A model generated the notes under the pieces. That model saw only the letters and a program-made list of their open reading frames with translations, ran no database searches and was not told the DNA's origin. A DNA stretch of 9,241 bases from JAAZBV01 sp964460435 (GTDB taxonomy: Bacteria; Desulfobacterota; DSM-4660; Desulfatiglandales; HGW-15), in the NCBI GenBank assembly GCA_964460435.1, contig CAYWRH010000165.1:1-9241 (forward strand), written 5' to 3'. The stretch's first letter is position 1, and each line of letters begins with the position of its first letter. Made by a program: the position numbers and the translations under genes. Positions 1 to 6,339 of this stretch are shown in pieces.

Positions 1-18
1 TTAATTTCCGGAAGCATT

Positions 19-52
19 AAAAAACCCTTTCTGAAATATCAGAAAGGGTTTT
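19..52 (-). terminator. Rho-independent terminator of the porin gene
   Basis: A perfect 14-bp inverted repeat (arms 21-34 and 39-52, 4-base loop AATA) lies 30 bases past the porin stop codon. Read on the minus strand the stem is followed by a run of six T (complement of 19-24). The plus-strand side has only four T, all inside the stem, so it may work weakly in that direction for a gene left of the window. Confidence 0.9.
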
Positions 53-81
53 AAGTTTAAGCTGATGTTTTGACTGTTCTA

Positions 82-810
82 TTAAAAAGTATAGGTACAG
101 GTAAAACCACCAACAAAGTGATCAGAGTTGCCCTTATAATCCCTTATTCTATCTTTGGCGCTTTCTGTAATTCCAACAATGTATGAAATAGAGGGTGTCA
201 TACTTAAATTGTCATTAATAGGAAGAACCATTGATGCGGTAATTTTTCCATCATGCAGCTTGGAGTAGTCATCATCCTTTAGATCATAGTATCCAATTGA
301 TGCTGAGAGATCCAGGTTATACATGTTTGTAACAGCATAGGAATGTGATACGCCAAAATTGACATACCAGCCTTCGGCTGCATCAATATCCCTGTAGAAT
401 TTAAAGGTTGGATTCAGGTAGCCTTCAAAAGCTGCCGAGAAGTAAAATTCCTGGGTATCCTCAAAATCGAGATCATAATAAATATAGCCCACTCCAAATT
501 TGACTATTTCATATGTCCAGTCGTATGATACTGTAATATCGGTTTCATTGTAATCACTTCCTGTATCAAAATAATCTGTATCGAAGTTTCCCCAAGCATT
601 TAAACTGAAACCTTTGTAACCTAATGTGACGGATGGCTGAAAAACTATGCTCTCATCGCTTAAGGCATATCCACGCCATACATACTGTGAAAAAACGCCT
701 ACATCAGCCGATATTGAGAGGGAGTCATCCTCTGCAGATGCAGGCAAAAAACCAAGAGTGAGAGCAACAAGACCAAACATAACTAAAGCTTTTAACAATT
801 TTTTGTACAT
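82..810 (-). CDS. TorF family putative porin (outer-membrane beta-barrel)
   Basis: The 242-residue product begins with a classic Sec signal peptide: basic YKK, a hydrophobic core at about residues 7-22, and a likely signal peptidase I site after ASA (residue 26). The mature part alternates polar and aromatic residues as in beta-strands and ends in a terminal Phe (TYTF), the usual signal for BAM-dependent outer-membrane insertion. The early block SQYVWRGYALSDES (residues 41-54) followed by QPSVTLGYKG resembles the start of the TorF/TIGR02001 (Gcw_chp) family, whose function is unknown; length fits. The start is fixed by a strong AGGAGG just upstream of ATG. It appears monocistronic: about 170 bases separate it from the gene upstream and a strong terminator follows. 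What it transports cannot be read from sequence. A general small barrel protein is the alternative. Confidence 0.8.
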   Translation of the reverse strand: MYKKLLKALVMFGLVALTLGFLPASAEDDSLSISADVGVFSQYVWRGYALSDESIVFQPSVTLGYKGFSLNAWGNFDTDYFDTGSDYNETDITVSYDWTYEIVKFGVGYIYYDLDFEDTQEFYFSAAFEGYLNPTFKFYRDIDAAEGWYVNFGVSHSYAVTNMYNLDLSASIGYYDLKDDDYSKLHDGKITASMVLPINDNLSMTPSISYIVGITESAKDRIRDYKGNSDHFVGGFTCTYTF

Positions 811-982
811 TTTCTCCTCCTAATTATACGTGTTTAAATTTGCCGAGTGGTCCAGTCTTCGGTTTGTTTTCGAAGTATATGGAGTTCAGAGTTGTATGTC
901 AATTGAAAATCGTTGCAACATAGCTCAGTGATATTGAGCCGATCAAAAACAGCAAATGTAATTTTATTGGGTGAACCAAAAC

Positions 983-1786
983 CTAGGGATATCTTCTTTC
1001 TATGGCCTCGATCACGCAGGCAGTAATCCTTTTTGCCTGGGGTGTAATCTTGAAGCATTCCTCCCTATTGGTTCCGGGATGTATATCTCCAAGCTTCTGC
1101 CCCTCCTTCACACTGGCAGGGGTGCGTATGATGCCCCAGACATGCCCGGGAATAGGAGATACCAGCTTTTTATCGCCAACATACCCTATTATATCTCCCT
1201 TGCCTACAGGATCTCCGATCTCCTTTTCGACATAAAGTGTGCCTGTGCCGGGGCTCAATAAAAGTCTTTCACTGGATTTACCCAGCACCTCGGTGGGTAT
1301 GCCTGTGTGTTTTTCCGCATAACCCTTTTCAATAATGGTGCCGAGACCGGGTATATTGGGGTTGGTTTCAATAACATAGTGTGCCTCCCTGCCCGCATCG
1401 AATCCGGGCCCAAGGGCTATTACAAGGGGGGCCTGGTCTATTGATGTGCCGGTATTCCTCTTTGCCATAATACTGTCAACAATAATGTCGGGGCATATAC
1501 TGTTAATCAATGGCTCATCCGGGGTTACAAGAAGTGGTATCACCCCTTTTTTAAATAATGTTTTCACAGCATCCAATGATGGCTCGCACTTTTGAGCTGT
1601 TACACCCTCTATCTCTTTTATGGTGTCAAATGCCGCCTCGGAAAAGCAGACACCCCTTCTTTCGGCCAGGGGGTTTTTAATGTCTGTCATTAAAACTCTT
1701 TTATATCCATGGGAGTATAGCCCCCATGCTACAGCGCTGGCCTTTTCTCCGGCACCCTTGATGAGAATCGTTATATTATCTTTCAT
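983..1786 (-). CDS. yqeB: YqeB/EF2563-family selenium-dependent molybdenum hydroxylase maturation protein
   Basis: The 267-residue product matches the YqeB (EF2563) family in length and motifs. An N-terminal Rossmann-like strand-loop ILIKGAGEKASAVAWGL (7-23) opens the protein. The conserved central block VDSIMAKRNTG (103-113) leads into PLVIALGPGF (120-129). The C-terminal part, about 180-240 (VGKGDIIGYVG, PIPGHVWGIIRTPASVKEGQ), looks like a biotinyl/lipoyl-type hammerhead fold. The family occurs with selenium-dependent xanthine or purine hydroxylases and is thought to help mature their labile-selenium molybdenum centre; its biochemistry is unsettled. It follows the DUF1573 gene after only 9 bases, with no clear Shine-Dalgarno of its own, so it is probably co-transcribed and translationally coupled. 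No hydroxylase, selD or yqeC lies in the window. No terminator is obvious at its 3' end. Confidence 0.85.
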   Translation of the reverse strand: MKDNITILIKGAGEKASAVAWGLYSHGYKRVLMTDIKNPLAERRGVCFSEAAFDTIKEIEGVTAQKCEPSLDAVKTLFKKGVIPLLVTPDEPLINSICPDIIVDSIMAKRNTGTSIDQAPLVIALGPGFDAGREAHYVIETNPNIPGLGTIIEKGYAEKHTGIPTEVLGKSSERLLLSPGTGTLYVEKEIGDPVGKGDIIGYVGDKKLVSPIPGHVWGIIRTPASVKEGQKLGDIHPGTNREECFKITPQAKRITACVIEAIERRYP

Positions 1787-1795
1787 TGCTTTTGT

Positions 1796-2509
1796 TTAAC
1801 GGATATTTACTGATACCCTTACGGATATGCCAGAACGAATATCACTGTCTGTTTTCAGATAGATAATGTCCTTATATTCGCCCTTTTCCTTTCTTAAATT
1901 TTTTACAATGATCATGTAACTGGCCGGGTTTGAGCCCTTTACCTCCTGGATAGTGCATGCCACATTACCCTTTTTTGCTTCAACTGAAATGACCCTGAAG
2001 GGATGCCTTGGATCAGGTTTTAAAGAAATCTTTGTTTCTATCTCCTTTCCGGCCTCCCCCTCAAGGATGACCTTTTCAGGATCAATAATTACGACAGGGT
2101 CAACATGTCCTTTAACAATAAGGTCAAAATTGCTGTTATTGGGGTCATCTGTCTCAACACGTATCTTGTGTTCCACATCCTGCCCGCCTGACCCCTTACT
2201 GTCAAACACCACTGAAATCTTGCCGCTGCCGCCCGGAGGGATCTCCTTTGTAAAGGATGCCACTGCGCAGCCGCAGTTTGATTTAACGTTTATAAGATTC
2301 AGAACCGAATCCCCGCGGTTTTCAATAGTAAAATCATGCGGCACCTCAGTCCCCTCAAGGATTGTCCCGAAACTGAAGACCTTTTCTGGAACAGAGCCGG
2401 CTGGCGCCGAATAGCTGTATCGGGGCATGCCTGCTATCAGTAGAATATTGAATATGATCAGGACTAATATAAGAGTGTGAATATCAAGACCCATATAGCT
2501 TTTTTTCAT
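1796..2509 (-). CDS. Secreted DUF1573 domain protein
   Basis: The product is 237 residues when started at the ATG at 2509. The N-terminus has Lys residues, a hydrophobic segment (about 9-28) and a plausible cleavage region SAPA-G (34-38), so it is likely exported or anchored. Residues 45-135 carry the DUF1573 pattern: FSFGTILEGTEVPHDF, N-x-G, then SNCGC (77-81) and PPGGSGKISVVFDS, an Ig/ASPM-like beta-sandwich. A second beta-rich region fills residues 138-237. Function of the family is unknown. I chose the internal ATG because AAAGGAA lies 8 bases before it, while the upstream ATG at 2557 has no ribosome-binding site and would bury the signal peptide behind 16 extra residues. It heads a unit with yqeB; a functional link between the two is not established. 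Confidence 0.8.
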   Translation of the reverse strand: MKKSYMGLDIHTLILVLIIFNILLIAGMPRYSYSAPAGSVPEKVFSFGTILEGTEVPHDFTIENRGDSVLNLINVKSNCGCAVASFTKEIPPGGSGKISVVFDSKGSGGQDVEHKIRVETDDPNNSNFDLIVKGHVDPVVIIDPEKVILEGEAGKEIETKISLKPDPRHPFRVISVEAKKGNVACTIQEVKGSNPASYMIIVKNLRKEKGEYKDIIYLKTDSDIRSGISVRVSVNIR

Positions 2510-2517
2510 CTTAAAAA

Positions 2518-2524
2518 TTCCTTT
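2518..2524 (-). promoter_or_regulatory. Ribosome binding site deciding the DUF1573 start
   Basis: AAAGGAA on the minus strand sits 8 bases before the ATG at 2509. The longer possible start at 2557 has nothing comparable, so this site supports the shorter protein. Confidence 0.65.
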
Positions 2525-2604
2525 AAACAATTTAGAAATCTTGTTCAAACATAGCATCTGGCAATATGTTTATCTATTTTTTTGCATGGTGACCTTTTTT
2601 ACAG

Positions 2605-2633
2605 ACAATAGGTAAAAATATTTACTCCGTCAA
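2605..2633 (-). promoter_or_regulatory. Sigma70-type promoter for DUF1573-yqeB
   Basis: On the minus strand TTGACG (2633-2628), a 17-base spacer and TATTGT (2610-2605) form a good -35/-10 pair, predicting a start near 2598 and a leader of about 90 bases to the ATG at 2509. The spacer holds a small dyad, GTAAA-N4-TTTAC (2612-2625), which could be an operator or only reflect A/T richness. Confidence 0.6.
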
Positions 2634-2820
2634 GGGGTTATCGTTTAAACCTTTTACAGTATTTTCCATAGATGGTGCTATTATGCTAATAATATATACA
2701 AGATATAGTTTTTTAGGCAATGAGCCGTAAAAATATTTTTGGGGCGTCCGGTAAAAGTGTTTCTTTTCTATCTTAAAACATTGACATTATTGATGTAATG
2801 GACTAAATAATTTCCAATAA

Positions 2821-2997
2821 ATGTATCAGAGGATACATGTAACCAGCGGATTGAGCAATATCTCATTCGGTCTGCCAGCAAGAAAAATTTATAACCAGGC
2901 ATTTCTTGCGCTGGCAGTGAACACGGGGATGGATAGCGCACTATCGGCCCGGCCAAAAGGTGCAAACAGGGTTTGATTTACGCTATAGAGATAGTGC
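2821..2997 (+). repeat. Cluster of hairpins in the corrinoid gene leader (possible structured RNA)
   Basis: Several inverted repeats follow one another. First, ATGTATC/GATACAT (2821-2827, 2832-2838). Second, a long stem with arms 2872-2885 and 2902-2917: CTGCCAGC with GCTGGCAG and AAGAAA with TTTCTT, with a 2-base bulge. Third, GATAG/CTATC (2932-2936, 2941-2945). Fourth, CAAAC/GTTTG (2963-2967, 2971-2975). The segment GCACTATC (2938-2945) can instead pair with GATAGTGC (2990-2997), which would break the third hairpin and enclose the fourth. Such mutually exclusive pairing is compatible with a regulatory leader, but no known riboswitch consensus was recognised, and a degenerate repeat element is an alternative. 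Confidence 0.4.
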
Positions 2998-3088
2998 TTG
3001 AAAAGGATGATTTTTTCTGGAATTAATCAATGAGTACAGAGTAGAATTGTTCAGTGTAAAAAACAATAAAAGGAAAGGGAGGCATTAA

Positions 3089-3721
3089 ATGTCTAAATTA
3101 GAAGAAGTAAAAGAACTAACTGAAAAGGGAAAACAGAAACTGATAGCTGAGGCTGTAAAGGGCGCTCTTGCAGAGGGAAACGCAGCAACACTGATACTTG
3201 ATACGATGATAGCTGCAATGGCTATTGTTGGCGACAAATTCAAGAGATCAGAGATATTTGTTCCTGAAATGCTCATGGCAGCCCACACAATGAAGAAGGG
3301 TGTTGAGGTATTACAGCCCCTGCTCGCAAGCCAGGCCTCTGTATCATTAGGCACATGCATAATCGGTACAGTAAGCGGCGACCTTCATGATATAGGCAAG
3401 AACCTCGTAACACTGATGATCGAGTCAGCCGGTTTCAAGGTGATAGACCTTGGCGTTGACGTATCAACAGACAAGTTTATAGAAGCCATCAATTCAACAC
3501 CGGAATGCAAGATTTGCGCATTGTCATGTCTTCTTACAACAACCATGCCGGCTCTTATGGATACAGTAAAGGGCCTCATTGATGCAGGCCTCAAGGAAAA
3601 GGTAAAGATAATCGTTGGCGGCGCACCCATTACACAGGCTTATGCCGATGAAATAGGGGCTCACGGCTATGCAGAGGATGCAGCATCTGCAGCCGAGCTG
3701 GCAAAACGCATTATTGCCTAG
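3089..3721 (+). CDS. Corrinoid (B12-binding) methyltransferase protein, MtbC/MttC-like
   Basis: The 210-residue protein has the two-domain layout of methylamine/methanol-type corrinoid proteins. A helical cap (about 1-88) precedes a Rossmann-like cobalamin domain (about 89-210). The cobalamin domain shows the base-off/His-on signature GDLHDIG: D98, H100 (the lower axial cobalt ligand) and G103. It also has SCLLT at 146-150 and VGGAP at 176-180, which contact the nucleotide tail. It would carry the methyl group on cobalt between two methyltransferases in the cytoplasm. GGGAGG lies 6 bases before the ATG. A strong terminator follows, so it is expressed as its own unit although its likely partners lie just downstream. 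Substrate (methanol, methylamines, methoxylated compounds or other) cannot be assigned from this protein alone. No reactivating Fe-S ATPase gene is seen in the window. Confidence 0.92.
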   Translation: MSKLEEVKELTEKGKQKLIAEAVKGALAEGNAATLILDTMIAAMAIVGDKFKRSEIFVPEMLMAAHTMKKGVEVLQPLLASQASVSLGTCIIGTVSGDLHDIGKNLVTLMIESAGFKVIDLGVDVSTDKFIEAINSTPECKICALSCLLTTTMPALMDTVKGLIDAGLKEKVKIIVGGAPITQAYADEIGAHGYAEDAASAAELAKRIIA

Positions 3722-3739
3722 TCCGGAACTTTTTTAATT

Positions 3740-3777
3740 AAATCTGTCCCGTTTATAACAGGCGGGACAGATTTTTT
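3740..3777 (+). terminator. Rho-independent terminator after the corrinoid gene
   Basis: A perfect 12-bp stem (arms 3740-3751 and 3763-3774, 11-base loop) is followed by a T run ending at 3777. It begins 18 bases past the corrinoid stop codon. It separates this gene transcriptionally from the two methyltransferase genes or, if leaky, would make the corrinoid protein more abundant than them. Confidence 0.88.
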
Positions 3778-3802
3778 ATTGTTTTATCCTTCCTGTTTTT
3801 AC

Positions 3803-3819
3803 TGATCTGATACAGATCA
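3803..3819. promoter_or_regulatory. 17-base dyad upstream of the methyltransferase pair (possible operator)
   Basis: TGATCTG-ATA-CAGATCA is a perfect 7+7 inverted repeat lying between the corrinoid terminator and the GAGGAG ribosome-binding site of the first methyltransferase. Its length and symmetry suit a dimeric regulator; no regulator family was recognised. It could also form a small hairpin in the mRNA just before the ribosome-binding site. No clear -35/-10 pair was found beside it. Confidence 0.45.
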
Positions 3820-3836
3820 TACTGAGGAGACTCCCT

Positions 3837-4916
3837 ATGTTTAAAATCCCTTTTTCTCAAGATGAACTGAAGATAGTTGGCAAAATTCCCGGTTTTTTCC
3901 CGGGGTCGCCAGAGGTGCCTGTTTTTAACTATCCTGTAACGCCTAGAGAGGCATATTGCTCATTTTACAAAAGAGACCCGATATGGCAAGTACTGCCATC
4001 TGACACCCTGATGTTTAATCCCAAAATCATTCCGGATAACATCGCAAGGGCCTTTGTAATAGAGAGCTTTGTCCTTGACCGCAAGGATTACGGCGGAAAG
4101 GATATGTTCGGTGTTGAATGGGAATATGTGGAGGTTGCGACCGGCTCCATGGTTAAACCCGGTTCACCAATACTGAAGGATGCAAATGAGTGGGAAGACA
4201 AACTCATATTCCCCGATATAGACAAGTGGGACTGGAAAGGCTCTGCTGAATCAAACAGGGAGCACATTAAAAAATGGAACCGCTTTGTTCAGCCATTTTT
4301 TCTTACAGGTTTTTATGAAAGGCTTATCTCATTTATGGATTTTGACAATGCGGTTGTAGCCCTGATTGATGAAGACCAGAAAGAGGCTGTCAAGGCTTTG
4401 TTTGAAAGGCTCACGGATCTATATATCGGAATTATTGACCGGATGATAGATTATTATGGCATAAACGGCATCACCATACATGATGACTGGGGTGCTCAGA
4501 GGGCGCCGTTCTTTTCACCGGCAACGGCACATGAGATGATAGTCCCTTCCATGAGAAGGCTCACAGATCATCTCCATGACAGGGGTATATTTGCTGATCT
4601 TCACAGCTGCGGCAAGATCGAACTGATGGTGCCAGAGATTATTGAAGCAGGATGGGATTCGTGGGGGCCTCAGTTAATGAATGACTCACTGATGCTCTAT
4701 GAAAAATATGGAGACAGACTGATAATAGGCATTAATCCACCGCCCCTGCCACCGGATGCGACCGAGGAGGAACAGCGTGCTGCAGCCACAGACTTTGTTG
4801 AAAAGTACTGCAACAGGGATAAGCCTGCAATGCTTAATTTTTATTCAATGGCGTTGCTCACCCCTGCATTCAGGGAGGAGCTATACAGGCTGTCCAGGAT
4901 AAAGTTCGGCGGATAG
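3837..4916 (+). CDS. URO-D family corrinoid methyltransferase (first of a tandem pair)
   Basis: The 359-residue protein belongs to the uroporphyrinogen decarboxylase/MtaA-MtbA superfamily. The zinc-ligand pattern HxC...C of the methyltransferase branch is visible: HSCGK gives H256 and C258, and YC gives C325. HDDWG (215-219), before the strand and helix leading to that site, is also typical. These residues argue for thiol, folate or methyl-corrinoid transfer and against heme synthesis. GAGGAG lies 7 bases before the ATG. The next gene, a clear paralogue, starts 22 bases after its stop, so the two form an operon. With the corrinoid protein just upstream, the likely job is moving a methyl group to or from cobalt. 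Donor and acceptor are unknown; a role in O-demethylation or methylamine-type metabolism is inference. Confidence 0.85.
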   Translation: MFKIPFSQDELKIVGKIPGFFPGSPEVPVFNYPVTPREAYCSFYKRDPIWQVLPSDTLMFNPKIIPDNIARAFVIESFVLDRKDYGGKDMFGVEWEYVEVATGSMVKPGSPILKDANEWEDKLIFPDIDKWDWKGSAESNREHIKKWNRFVQPFFLTGFYERLISFMDFDNAVVALIDEDQKEAVKALFERLTDLYIGIIDRMIDYYGINGITIHDDWGAQRAPFFSPATAHEMIVPSMRRLTDHLHDRGIFADLHSCGKIELMVPEIIEAGWDSWGPQLMNDSLMLYEKYGDRLIIGINPPPLPPDATEEEQRAAATDFVEKYCNRDKPAMLNFYSMALLTPAFREELYRLSRIKFGG

Positions 4917-4938
4917 TAATTATACAGGAGAGATTATT

Positions 4939-5988
4939 ATGGATAGAATTCCCTTTTCAGATGAAGAGTTGAAGATAATTGGCGAATATCCTGCGCCATT
5001 TCCGGGTATGCCGCCGCTGCTTAAGTATAACACACCTATCACGCCTGCACAGAACTATGAAATGATTATAAGGGGTGAAAGGCCATTCTGGCTTCCAACC
5101 ATGAATGATATCAATATGTCAATGGGCGGGTTTCTGCCTGATAATGAGGCACGGCTCAAGGGCGGCAAGGATTTTTTCGGGCTGGAGTGGGTCTTTGTGC
5201 CTGTAGCTGGCGGGGCAACACGAAAACCCGGGAAACCCTATATCACAGACATGAACAGATGGAAGGAGAAGATCACCTTCCCTGATCTCAATCAATATGA
5301 TTGGAAATCCCTTAAGGATAGCTTTAAGCCGGATGATGGCAGGGTATCCCATGTCACAATACTGAACGGCATATTTGAGCGCCTGATCTCATTCATGGAT
5401 TTTGCAGGCGCTGCCATGGCTATTATTGATGAGGATCAGGAGGCTGCAATCCTTGAGTTCTTTGATGTGCAGGCCGATTTTTACATAAAGCTTGTTGATA
5501 AATATATGGAATACGGCAACCCCAGGATTATATCATTTCATGATGACTGGGGTTCACAGATGGCGCCATTCTTTTCTGCCGATACCATAAGAAGGATGAT
5601 ACTTCCGTCACTTAAGAGGGTGCTATTCCATATACAGAAAAGGGGCGCCTTTGTTGACATGCACTCCTGCGGAAAGACAGAGTCACTTGCGCCTTTGTAC
5701 ATAGAAGCGGGCGTACAGACATGGACACCCCAGCCCATGAACAACCATAAAAAGCTTTATGAAAACTATGGCGACAAACTCTTTTTGGGTGTCTCGCCGC
5801 CGGATATTAGCCCGGATGTATCAGAAGAAGAGCTCTATTCAGCGCTCAGGGATTTTATAGATTTTTATTGCAGGCCAGGCAAACCGCCTGTTGCAGTATT
5901 TGCCATGTCCATGCATAAAAAAACACACCCGAAACTGGGTGAGGCCATATACAAGCTGAGCAGGATAGCGCTGAATAGATTATCCTGA
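4939..5988 (+). CDS. URO-D family corrinoid methyltransferase (second of a tandem pair)
   Basis: This 349-residue paralogue of the preceding gene shares block after block with it: IPFS-x-DE/EEL near the start, GG-KD-FG-EW, FERLISFMDF (146-155), IDEDQ (163-167), HDDWG (201-205) and HSCGK (242-246). The zinc-ligand set is again complete: H242, C244 and C311 (YC). Divergence is strongest in the first 140 residues, where the first enzyme has an extra stretch, and near the C-terminus. Substrate binding may therefore differ while the metal site is kept. AGGAG precedes the ATG. A 20-bp hairpin follows the stop codon at once. The pair may divide the two half-reactions, loading and unloading the corrinoid, or act on two donors; sequence alone does not decide. 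Confidence 0.85.
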   Translation: MDRIPFSDEELKIIGEYPAPFPGMPPLLKYNTPITPAQNYEMIIRGERPFWLPTMNDINMSMGGFLPDNEARLKGGKDFFGLEWVFVPVAGGATRKPGKPYITDMNRWKEKITFPDLNQYDWKSLKDSFKPDDGRVSHVTILNGIFERLISFMDFAGAAMAIIDEDQEAAILEFFDVQADFYIKLVDKYMEYGNPRIISFHDDWGSQMAPFFSADTIRRMILPSLKRVLFHIQKRGAFVDMHSCGKTESLAPLYIEAGVQTWTPQPMNNHKKLYENYGDKLFLGVSPPDISPDVSEEELYSALRDFIDFYCRPGKPPVAVFAMSMHKKTHPKLGEAIYKLSRIALNRLS

Positions 5989-5989
5989 T

Positions 5990-6034
5990 TTAATCCTGTT
6001 GCATTTCAAATCTGTTGAGATGCAACAGGATTAA
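5990..6034 (+). terminator. 20-bp hairpin closing the methyltransferase operon (no U tract)
   Basis: Arms 5990-6009 and 6015-6034 pair along 20 bases with a single G-U wobble and a 5-base loop, starting two bases after the stop codon. No T run follows on either strand, so it is not a standard intrinsic terminator. It may act as a 3' mRNA stabiliser, a weak terminator or part of a repeat element. Confidence 0.45.
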
Positions 6035-6058
6035 GGTATACGGTTTAAGGTATAAGGT
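6031..6058. repeat. Two-unit 14-base tandem repeat
   Basis: TTAAGGTATACGGT (6031-6044) is followed directly by TTAAGGTATAAGGT (6045-6058), differing at one base. The first four bases overlap the end of the preceding hairpin arm, so both may belong to one repeat element. Confidence 0.7.
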
Positions 6059-6105
6059 GCAGGGACAGGTCGCTGCCGTTCCCTGTCCAGATAGTTATTG
6101 ATGTT

Positions 6106-6132
6106 CGTCATTCCCGTGAAAACTGGAATCCA
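6106..6132. repeat. Degenerate CGTCATTCCCG-type intergenic repeat
   Basis: The stretch begins CGTCATTCCCG and ends GGAATCCA. It resembles the short dispersed repeat frequently found between genes of Deltaproteobacteria, whose usual core is TTCCCGC-GAAA-GCGGGAA. Here the stem is TTCCCGT-GAAA-ACTGGAA (6111-6128) with one mismatch, so this copy is decayed. The family assignment is from memory of the motif, not from a search. Confidence 0.5.
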
Positions 6133-6339
6133 TTTTGACCGATTTCTATTTGCAACTGCACATGGAATTTGTTGGCTCATGGCGCAGAGCAAATGGTTTT
6201 ATTGAATGATTCAAGGTTGTCCTTCTTCGAAAAGTATCCCTCCTCTTGTGGTAGGGACAAGGGAGGATTAAGAAAGGTAGGGTTATTAACCCGACCCGCA
6301 TACTGTATAACCATAACTTAATTAAATTATGGAGGAATA

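Larger units (their letters stand above)
2558..3088. other. Gene-free, inverted-repeat-rich region before the corrinoid gene
   Basis: No convincing gene is seen in these 531 bases. The left part holds the minus-strand promoter described separately and is A/T rich. From about 2820 to 3000 there is a series of hairpins (separate entry). A possible plus-strand promoter for the corrinoid gene is TTGACA at 2781-2786 with AATAAT at 2806-2811 (19-base spacing, suboptimal). A second candidate, TTGAAA at 2998-3003, lacks a good -10. If the first is used, the corrinoid mRNA would carry a leader of roughly 270 bases containing all the hairpins. Confidence 0.5.
5989..6339. other. Repeat-rich spacer between the methyltransferases and the Cys-rich gene
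   Basis: No gene is supported in these 351 bases. In order they hold: the 20-bp hairpin; a 14-base tandem repeat; a GGACAGG/CCTGTCC hairpin (6063-6069, 6082-6088); a degenerate CGTCATTCCCG-type repeat; an imperfect 11-bp inverted repeat with one bulged base (6239-6249, 6257-6266); and GGGTT-ATT-AACCC (6280-6292). TATAAC at 6306-6311 could be the -10 of the next gene, but its -35 is poor. Confidence 0.5.

Noticed and set aside
823..828. Perfect TATAAT on the minus strand before the porin gene
   Set aside because: It touches the ribosome-binding site, so transcripts would start inside it, and there is no -35 at the right distance.
834..1058. 74-codon minus-strand frame between porin and yqeB
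   Set aside because: It overlaps the end of yqeB in another frame, has no ribosome-binding site and shows no recognisable motif.
2510..2557. Longer DUF1573 start at 2557
   Set aside because: No ribosome-binding site, and it would add 16 residues in front of a normal signal peptide.
2768..2965. 65-codon minus-strand frame in the hairpin region
   Set aside because: It runs through the inverted repeats, has no ribosome-binding site seen and no recognisable domain; probably chance.
2840..2990. Cobalamin riboswitch before the corrinoid gene
   Set aside because: GGTGCAAAC at 2960 is superficially similar to part of the core, but the B12 box and the CCGC-ACTG segment are not found on either strand.
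3837..5988. The two URO-D proteins as HemE (heme synthesis)
   Set aside because: Both carry the HxC...C zinc ligands of MtaA/MtbA-type methyltransferases and sit beside a corrinoid protein; true HemE lacks this site.
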